Source: Acidobacteriota bacterium
GTDB lineage: Bacteria; Acidobacteriota; Terriglobia; Bryobacterales; JACQDG01
NCBI GenBank assembly: GCA_016201195.1
Contig: JACQDI010000450.1
Coordinates: 1 to 9,319, forward strand
Direction: 5' to 3'
DNA length: 9,319 nucleotides
The translations under genes were made by a program, and so were the position numbers. This document shows, in pieces, positions 5,821-9,319 of the stretch (within the stretch, counting starts at the first letter, position 1; each line of letters opens with the position of its first letter). Below the pieces are notes generated by a model. The model was given only the letters and a program-made list of their open reading frames with translations. It was not told the origin of the DNA and made no database searches.

Positions 5821-6721
5821 ACTCTTGGCGTCCTTTGCGCCCTTTGCGTCTTTGCGTGCGTTTCTTCCCCTCCTCGCTCTTTCCATGGCCTCCGGCCAGC
5901 CCGCCCGCTTCCACCACCTCCACCTCAACACCACCGACCCGGCCGCGGCCATCGACTTCTACACCTCCAAGATCGACTGCGAGAAAGCCCGCTTCGCCGG
6001 TCTGGTGGACGCCGTGTGGGCCCAGAAATCCTGGCTGCTCTTCACCAAGGTCGACCAGCCGCCGCCGTGGGAAATCACCTCCGCCATCTGGCACTTCGGC
6101 TGGGGCGCCGAGGATATGAAGGCGACCTACCAGAAACAGCTCGACATGGGGACGAAATTCTTCACCCCCATCACCGACATCAGTTGGCTAGTCGGCGGCA
6201 TGCCGTTCTATTACGCCTACGTGGAAAGCCCCGACCACGCCCTGATCGAGCTGAACACCGCCAACCACCACCGTTTCGGCCACCTGCACCTGTTGAGCGA
6301 AGATCCCGTCGCCGCCGGCGAATGGTACATGAAATACTTCGGCGCCGTCCGCCGCGCCAATCGCCCGCCCTCCCGCGAGCCGCGCTTCCACAACGGCGTG
6401 CAGTATGCCCCCAGCATCTCGCTCGTGATGGACAACGTGAACATCATCATCTACCCCATCCAGTATTCCCAGCAGGCATACTCCGATCACTGGAAGGGAT
6501 CGAGCACGGCGATCTCCTCCACCAAGGACCGCGTAGTTGACCACGTCGGCTTCAGCGTCGACAACCTGGCCGAATCCCTGGAAAAACTCCGCAAGGACGG
6601 CGTGAAGGTCAGCGACGAGATCCGCTCCGTGGCCGGCGGCAAAATCAAGTTCGCCTTCGTGGAAGGCCCCGACAAGATCCGCATCGAGCTGGTAGAAGGG
6701 CACGCGAGCAGAGACCGGTGA
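5804..6721 (+). CDS. VOC family protein with two glyoxalase-like modules, probably exported
   Basis: A 305-residue vicinal-oxygen-chelate (glyoxalase/bleomycin-resistance/dioxygenase) protein. The first module starts at FHHLHLNTTDPAAAIDFYTS (residues 36-55), where H38 sits at the usual metal-ligand position, and ends near DHALIELNTANHH. A second HLHLL segment and, later, DHVGFSVDNLAESLEKL with a closing IRIELVEG form the second half. The reaction cannot be told from sequence, because this fold covers isomerases, dioxygenases and resistance proteins. ATG 5804 gives a hydrophobic N-terminus (LLASFAPFASLRAFLPLLAL then SMASGQ) that would serve as a signal peptide, but much of it is encoded by the inverted-repeat arm at 5823-5858. 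An internal ATG at 5885 would give a cytoplasmic protein starting MASGQPARFHH. Its stop is immediately followed by the cytochrome gene, so the two are probably cotranscribed. Confidence 0.85.
   Translation: MASPNRLLASFAPFASLRAFLPLLALSMASGQPARFHHLHLNTTDPAAAIDFYTSKIDCEKARFAGLVDAVWAQKSWLLFTKVDQPPPWEITSAIWHFGWGAEDMKATYQKQLDMGTKFFTPITDISWLVGGMPFYYAYVESPDHALIELNTANHHRFGHLHLLSEDPVAAGEWYMKYFGAVRRANRPPSREPRFHNGVQYAPSISLVMDNVNIIIYPIQYSQQAYSDHWKGSSTAISSTKDRVVDHVGFSVDNLAESLEKLRKDGVKVSDEIRSVAGGKIKFAFVEGPDKIRIELVEGHASRDR
5823..5858 (-). repeat. Right inverted-repeat arm, CGCAAAG family
   Basis: Reverse complement of the arm at 5401-5436, with 34 of 36 bases matching. It starts two bases after the GxxExxY stop codon and lies inside the reading frame of the VOC gene, where it is translated as LASFAPFASLRA. 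Outside the arm I see no clear direct repeat shared with the left flank. Confidence 0.9.
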
Positions 6722-6723
6722 GA

Positions 6724-6785
6724 CCGCCGATGCGCGCCGATGCACGCCGATTTCTTCCTCTGTGTTTATCTGTGTTCATCTGCGG
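6724..6785. repeat. Imperfect palindromic repeat of 10-base period at the cytochrome start
   Basis: The left arm 6724-6750 contains GCCGATGCGC, GCCGATGCAC and GCCGATT in tandem. The right arm 6759-6785 contains TGTGTTTATC and TGTGTTCATC followed by TGCGG. The two arms are inverted relative to each other and match at 18 of 27 positions, with an eight-base spacer TTTCTTCC. From general knowledge, repeats of the form ATCTGTGTTCATCTG are common interspersed elements in Acidobacteria, Verrucomicrobia and similar genomes. Both arms fall in the 5' coding region of the cytochrome gene, so a stem could form in its mRNA over the start codon. Confidence 0.65.
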
Positions 6786-7632
6786 TTCCGTTTGCTTTCC
6801 CCAATCCACCCCCGAGTTCGTCCACGGCGATGAGTGCCTCTTCTGTCACCGCAACGACATCGGCCCCGGCTGGCAGAAAAACGCCCACGGCATCGCCGTC
6901 CGCCAGCGCGAGGACGCCCCCGGCCTGCCTGAACTTCCTGGCATTGAGTACTACCTAGGCAGCCGCCGCCGCGTGCGCTTCCTCAAGAAGGAAGGCTACG
7001 GCAAATTCGCCCTGCTGAACACGCAGGCCGTCCTCGGCCCTGACGGCAAGGTCCAATCCTGGATCGACCGTGACAACCCCGCCTGGGACCAGAACCGCTT
7101 CGCCGACCGCTGCGCAGGATGCCATTCGACCGCCGTCGATCCCAGGACCAAATCCTTCGCCGCGTTCGGCCTCGATTGCTACACCTGCCACGGCAACGTC
7201 AACCTGGAGCACACCAATGACACCTCGCTGATCTGGCTCTCGAAGAAGCGCCGCAGCGAAGCAAAGGCCGTCACCGCCATCTGCGCCCAGTGCCACCTGC
7301 GCGGCTCCAAATCGCGATCCACGGGCCTCCCCTACGCCACCCGCTTCGAAGCCGGCGGCAACCTCTTTCAAGATCTGGAAGTAGATTTCGCGAAAGCGGG
7401 CGACCTCAACCTCAACCCCGGCGATCGCCACGTCTACCGCAGCGTCCGCGACGTGATCCAGAATGGCGCAGACTCCCCCACCTGCCTTACCTGCCACCGC
7501 GTCCACGCCAACACCAGCGCCCCCCACCGCCGGGTCTTGCGCGCCCCCATCTGCGCCGATTGCCACAACGAATCCGGCCCCATGAAGGCCCTCAAACCCT
7601 ACGAGGTCCACAGCCCGTTATGTGAGTATTAG
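6730..7632 (+). CDS. Multiheme c-type cytochrome with six CXXCH motifs (cytochrome c554-like)
   Basis: From ATG 6730 the protein has 300 residues and six heme c binding motifs: CLFCH 36-40, CAGCH 128-132, CYTCH 150-154, CAQCH 185-189, CLTCH 252-256 and CADCH 275-279. A basic start (MRADARR) and hydrophobic stretch (FLPLCLSVFICGSVCF) make a Sec signal peptide, as needed for heme attachment in the periplasm. The order, with GLDCYTCHG in the middle, resembles cytochrome_C554-type multiheme proteins of electron transfer, but the partner and terminal acceptor are unknown. ATG 6730 has GGTGAG seven bases upstream. A GTG at 6718 overlapping the VOC stop as GTGA would add four residues. The signal peptide is encoded within an interspersed palindromic repeat (6724-6785). 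The cytochrome probably lies in one transcript with the VOC gene, and it ends 24 bases from the convergent short-chain dehydrogenase. Confidence 0.9.
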   Translation: MRADARRFLPLCLSVFICGSVCFPQSTPEFVHGDECLFCHRNDIGPGWQKNAHGIAVRQREDAPGLPELPGIEYYLGSRRRVRFLKKEGYGKFALLNTQAVLGPDGKVQSWIDRDNPAWDQNRFADRCAGCHSTAVDPRTKSFAAFGLDCYTCHGNVNLEHTNDTSLIWLSKKRRSEAKAVTAICAQCHLRGSKSRSTGLPYATRFEAGGNLFQDLEVDFAKAGDLNLNPGDRHVYRSVRDVIQNGADSPTCLTCHRVHANTSAPHRRVLRAPICADCHNESGPMKALKPYEVHSPLCEY

Positions 7633-7656
7633 GCACGTACGCGCAATGTCCTGCGG

Positions 7657-8442
7657 TTAAGCACCCGCCGTTCCCCCGCTCACCCGTGCCTGCAGCTTCC
7701 GCATCCCCCGCAACCAGCGATCGTAATCTCCCGCCTTGCGCCGGAAATACTCCGCCACCTCCGGATGCGGCAGAATCAAGAAACGTTCCTCCGCCAGCCC
7801 CGCCACCACCGCCCCCGCCACTTGCTCCGGCTCGATCGCCTCGTCCAGCAAGAACGCAAACGGCCCCGCCTCCGGACCCTGGAGCAGGTTCGTCTTCACC
7901 CCCTGCGGGCACAAGCACGATACCTTGATCCCGCGGTCCCCGTACGTGATGGCGAGCCACTCCGCCAGCGCCACCGCCGCGTGCTTGGTCACCGCGTACG
8001 GCGCCGATCCGATCTGCGTCAGCAGCCCCGCCGCCGACGCCGTCTGCAATAAGTACCCCACGCCCCGCTCCAGCATCCGCGGCAACACCGCCCGGGCCGC
8101 GTACACGTGGGCCATGAAATTGATCCTCCAGATCCGGTCCCACACCGCATCGGACGCCTCGACGCCTCCCGCCGCCCCAATCCCCGCATTCGAGCAGAAT
8201 AGGTCGATCTCCCCGTACGCCTCCCGCGCCCGCTCCACCAGTCGGACCACCTCCGCCTCGACGCTGACGTCCGCCGTCACCGCCATCCCGTCAATGGCCT
8301 CCGCAACCCTCTTCGCCCCCTCGCCGTCCACATCGGCCACGACAACCCCGCGCGCTCCCTCGGCCGCAAACCGCACGCACATCGCGCGCCCGATCCCGCT
8401 AGCTCCTCCCGTCACCACGACCACTTTGTCTTTAAGATTCAT
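7657..8442 (-). CDS. Short-chain dehydrogenase/reductase (SDR, classical type)
   Basis: A 261-residue classical SDR that interconverts alcohols and carbonyls with NAD(P). The start MNLKDKVVVVTGGASGIGR carries the cofactor loop TGGASGIG at residues 11-18. D37 after the second strand (VVVADVD) favours NAD(H) over NADP(H). The NAG motif is at 85-87, and the catalytic tetrad is complete: N108, S136 in TASAAG, Y149 and K153 in YAVTK. CPQGVKT near 190 is the usual PG-type loop. The substrate is unknown; the C-terminal part (PHPEVAEYFRRKAGDYDRWL) resembles SDRs often found with lipid or terpenoid genes. ATG 8442-8440 is chosen because the Rossmann strand starts at once and GGGGGGAG precedes it. A longer frame to 8628 would only translate the repeat and the neighbouring gene in a wrong frame. 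The third CGCAAAG repeat copy (8448-8468) supplies part of the ribosome binding site. Confidence 0.92.
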   Translation of the reverse strand: MNLKDKVVVVTGGASGIGRAMCVRFAAEGARGVVVADVDGEGAKRVAEAIDGMAVTADVSVEAEVVRLVERAREAYGEIDLFCSNAGIGAAGGVEASDAVWDRIWRINFMAHVYAARAVLPRMLERGVGYLLQTASAAGLLTQIGSAPYAVTKHAAVALAEWLAITYGDRGIKVSCLCPQGVKTNLLQGPEAGPFAFLLDEAIEPEQVAGAVVAGLAEERFLILPHPEVAEYFRRKAGDYDRWLRGMRKLQARVSGGTAGA

Positions 8443-8447
8443 CTCCC

Positions 8448-8468
8448 CCCTTTGCGTCTTTGCGTGCG
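8448..8468 (-). repeat. Solo partial copy of the CGCAAAG repeat arm
   Basis: These 21 bases are identical to 5840-5860, the outer end of the right arm of the GxxExxY cassette, and in the same orientation. No inverted partner is seen within the window. It fills most of the 29-base gap between the stop of the 93-residue gene and the SDR start, and its G-rich end merges into the SDR ribosome binding site. Confidence 0.85.
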
Positions 8469-8471
8469 CCT

Positions 8472-8753
8472 TTAAAGTCGCCCCCGTAGCCGATCCCGAT
8501 ACCGAATGCACTTCTCCAACACGCGCCGATACTCCTCCACCTCCACATCCCGCTCGCAGCACGCCAGCATCAGGTTCCCGTCGTCGCGGAAATTGCCGTC
8601 CCACTCGACTACCTGCTCGTCGCTCCACTCCGGCCGGTACTCGCGCATCTTCTCATCCGGCATCCGGTCGAAGTAGGCCCGCAGGTTGACGCTGGTTTCG
8701 TCGGGCGGCTCCTCCCACGGCTCTTGCTCGAAATTCCACACCGGTTGATTCAT
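8472..8753 (-). CDS. Hypothetical protein, 93 residues, acidic
   Basis: I do not recognise this family. The protein begins MNQPVWNFEQEPWEEPPDET, is rich in Asp, Glu, Arg and Trp, and has no signal peptide or membrane segment. The C-terminal half (VEVEEYRRVLEKCIRYRDRL) looks like a charged helix, and there are three Cys (LACCERD and EKC) without a metal-binding pattern. It is taken as real because its ATG (8753-8751) overlaps the methyltransferase stop as ATGA, because it fills the gap to the SDR without waste, and because its composition is that of a folded soluble protein rather than an antisense shadow. Translation coupling suggests a role with the methyltransferase, but none can be named. 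Confidence 0.7.
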   Translation of the reverse strand: MNQPVWNFEQEPWEEPPDETSVNLRAYFDRMPDEKMREYRPEWSDEQVVEWDGNFRDDGNLMLACCERDVEVEEYRRVLEKCIRYRDRLRGRL

Positions 8754-9319
8754 GGCTTGAAAAACCACAGCCAGAAGTATTGCGTGCCCGCATCGTGACC
8801 GTACCGCATCTCGAACCGGCAGCGCGCGGCCATCTCCCGCATCTCCTGTTCGGTGAACCCCACCCCCAGCCACGTGTCGCAGCGCCGCTCGTCGGACGGC
8901 ATCCCCTGCACCTGAAACTTGAACAGCGCCCCGGGCTTCAGCACCCGGTGCACCTCCCGCACGTAATTCTCGATGACTGCCTTGCTCGGGATATGCTGGA
9001 AGACGATCGTAGAAAACGCAAAGTCAAACTCCGCCTCGCCGAACATCGCCAGGTCTACGCCGTTGTTCTGGTGGATCTCGACCCCGGGGTAATCTCGCAG
9101 TGCCTCGCGAGCCTTGGCCACCATCTCTCCGCTGATGTCCACCCCGTCCACGCGCCCGAAAACCTGGGCCAGCGCCCGCGTCACCCGTCCCGTGCCGCAG
9201 CCCACCTCCAGCATCCGCATCTCGCCTGGATCCTTCCCCTGGCAGATGTTGATCATGTCGTTGAGGATCTGCTCCCGGACGTGGGCTTCCCCCGAGCGAA
9301 AAAACTCCTCGTCGGTCCA
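8750..9319 (-). CDS. Class I SAM-dependent methyltransferase (N-terminus outside window)
   Basis: The frame is open from the right edge of the window (WTDEEFFRSGEAHVREQILN) to TGA at 8752-8750, giving 189 visible residues. The Rossmann methyltransferase motif I MLEVGCGTGRVTRALA is clear, followed by VDGVDISGEMVAKAREAL (acidic motif II binding the SAM ribose), FDFAFSTIVFQHIP (motif III/IV region) and VLKPGALFKFQVQG, the usual post-I sheet of Methyltransf_11/25-type enzymes. The EEFFRSGE start is commonly found a short way from the N-terminus, so little is missing. The acceptor substrate is unknown. It is the first visible gene of a minus-strand run: methyltransferase, 93-residue protein, SDR, with an ATGA overlap between the first two. 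Confidence 0.9.
   Translation of the reverse strand, partial: WTDEEFFRSGEAHVREQILNDMINICQGKDPGEMRMLEVGCGTGRVTRALAQVFGRVDGVDISGEMVAKAREALRDYPGVEIHQNNGVDLAMFGEAEFDFAFSTIVFQHIPSKAVIENYVREVHRVLKPGALFKFQVQGMPSDERRCDTWLGVGFTEQEMREMAARCRFEMRYGHDAGTQYFWLWFFKP

Larger units (their letters stand above)
5401..5858. mobile_element. Putative GxxExxY cassette bracketed by 36-base inverted repeats
   Basis: A 458-base unit made of a left arm (5401-5436), the GxxExxY gene (5437-5820) and a right arm (5823-5858). The arms are inverted and match at 34 of 36 positions, including 26 perfect outer bases. The left arm ends on the base before the ATG, and the right arm starts two bases after the TAG. Codon choice inside is visibly less GC-biased than in the neighbours. 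No transposase and no convincing target-site duplication are seen, so mobility is inferred from the geometry only. A partial third copy of the arm lies at 8448-8468. The alternative is that the arms are ordinary interspersed repeats that happen to flank this gene. Confidence 0.5.

Noticed and set aside
7633..7656. Possible bidirectional terminator between the convergent cytochrome and SDR genes
   Set aside because: The 24 bases show no stable hairpin and no T-tract on either strand.
7736..8689. 317-codon plus-strand frame opposite the SDR
   Set aside because: Low-complexity Ala/Pro/Ser/Arg product antisense to a clear SDR with a complete catalytic tetrad.

Overview
This is a GC-rich bacterial chromosomal segment. 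Strongly GC-ending codons, fatty-acid oxidation genes, a DUF885 lipoprotein, a multiheme c-type cytochrome, a GxxExxY protein and interspersed CGCAAAG-type repeats together suggest a soil or environmental bacterium, most likely Acidobacteriota (Solibacter/Bryobacterales-like). That assignment is an inference from gene style, not from a search.

Layout. At 1-294 (+) lies the C-terminus of an acyl-CoA dehydrogenase. At 295-649 is a gene-poor gap with an AT-rich island and a decayed 3' remnant of an AAA ATPase/DUF4143-type gene. At 650-2639 (+) is a bifunctional enoyl-CoA hydratase/3-hydroxyacyl-CoA dehydrogenase gene whose hydratase half is broken by an apparent frame-shifting deletion near 836. 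At 2628-5377 (-) a DUF885 lipoprotein gene is followed by an ATGA-coupled NADP-dependent medium-chain oxidoreductase, which runs convergently into the hydroxyacyl-CoA dehydrogenase gene with a 12-base overlap. At 5401-5858 a small PD-(D/E)XK-like GxxExxY gene is closely bracketed by two 36-base inverted repeats. At 5804-7632 (+) follow a VOC-family protein and a six-CXXCH cytochrome, probably cotranscribed and probably both exported. At 7657-9319 (-) are a class I methyltransferase (cut by the window edge), a 93-residue protein of unknown function coupled to it by ATGA, and a short-chain dehydrogenase.

How the genes fit together. The left part is fatty acyl-CoA beta-oxidation (dehydrogenase, hydratase/hydroxyacyl dehydrogenase). 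The oxidoreductase and the short-chain dehydrogenase could handle related carbonyl or enoyl substrates, but nothing in the sequence fixes their substrates. The most unusual layer is repetitive DNA. One repeat family (arms at 5401 and 5823, a solo copy at 8448) brackets the GxxExxY gene exactly, runs through the predicted signal peptide of the VOC protein and lies at the ribosome binding site of the short-chain dehydrogenase. A second, palindromic repeat of about 10-base period (6724-6785) encodes the N-terminus and signal peptide of the cytochrome. The GxxExxY gene plus its inverted repeats is the best candidate here for an undescribed mobile or selfish unit.
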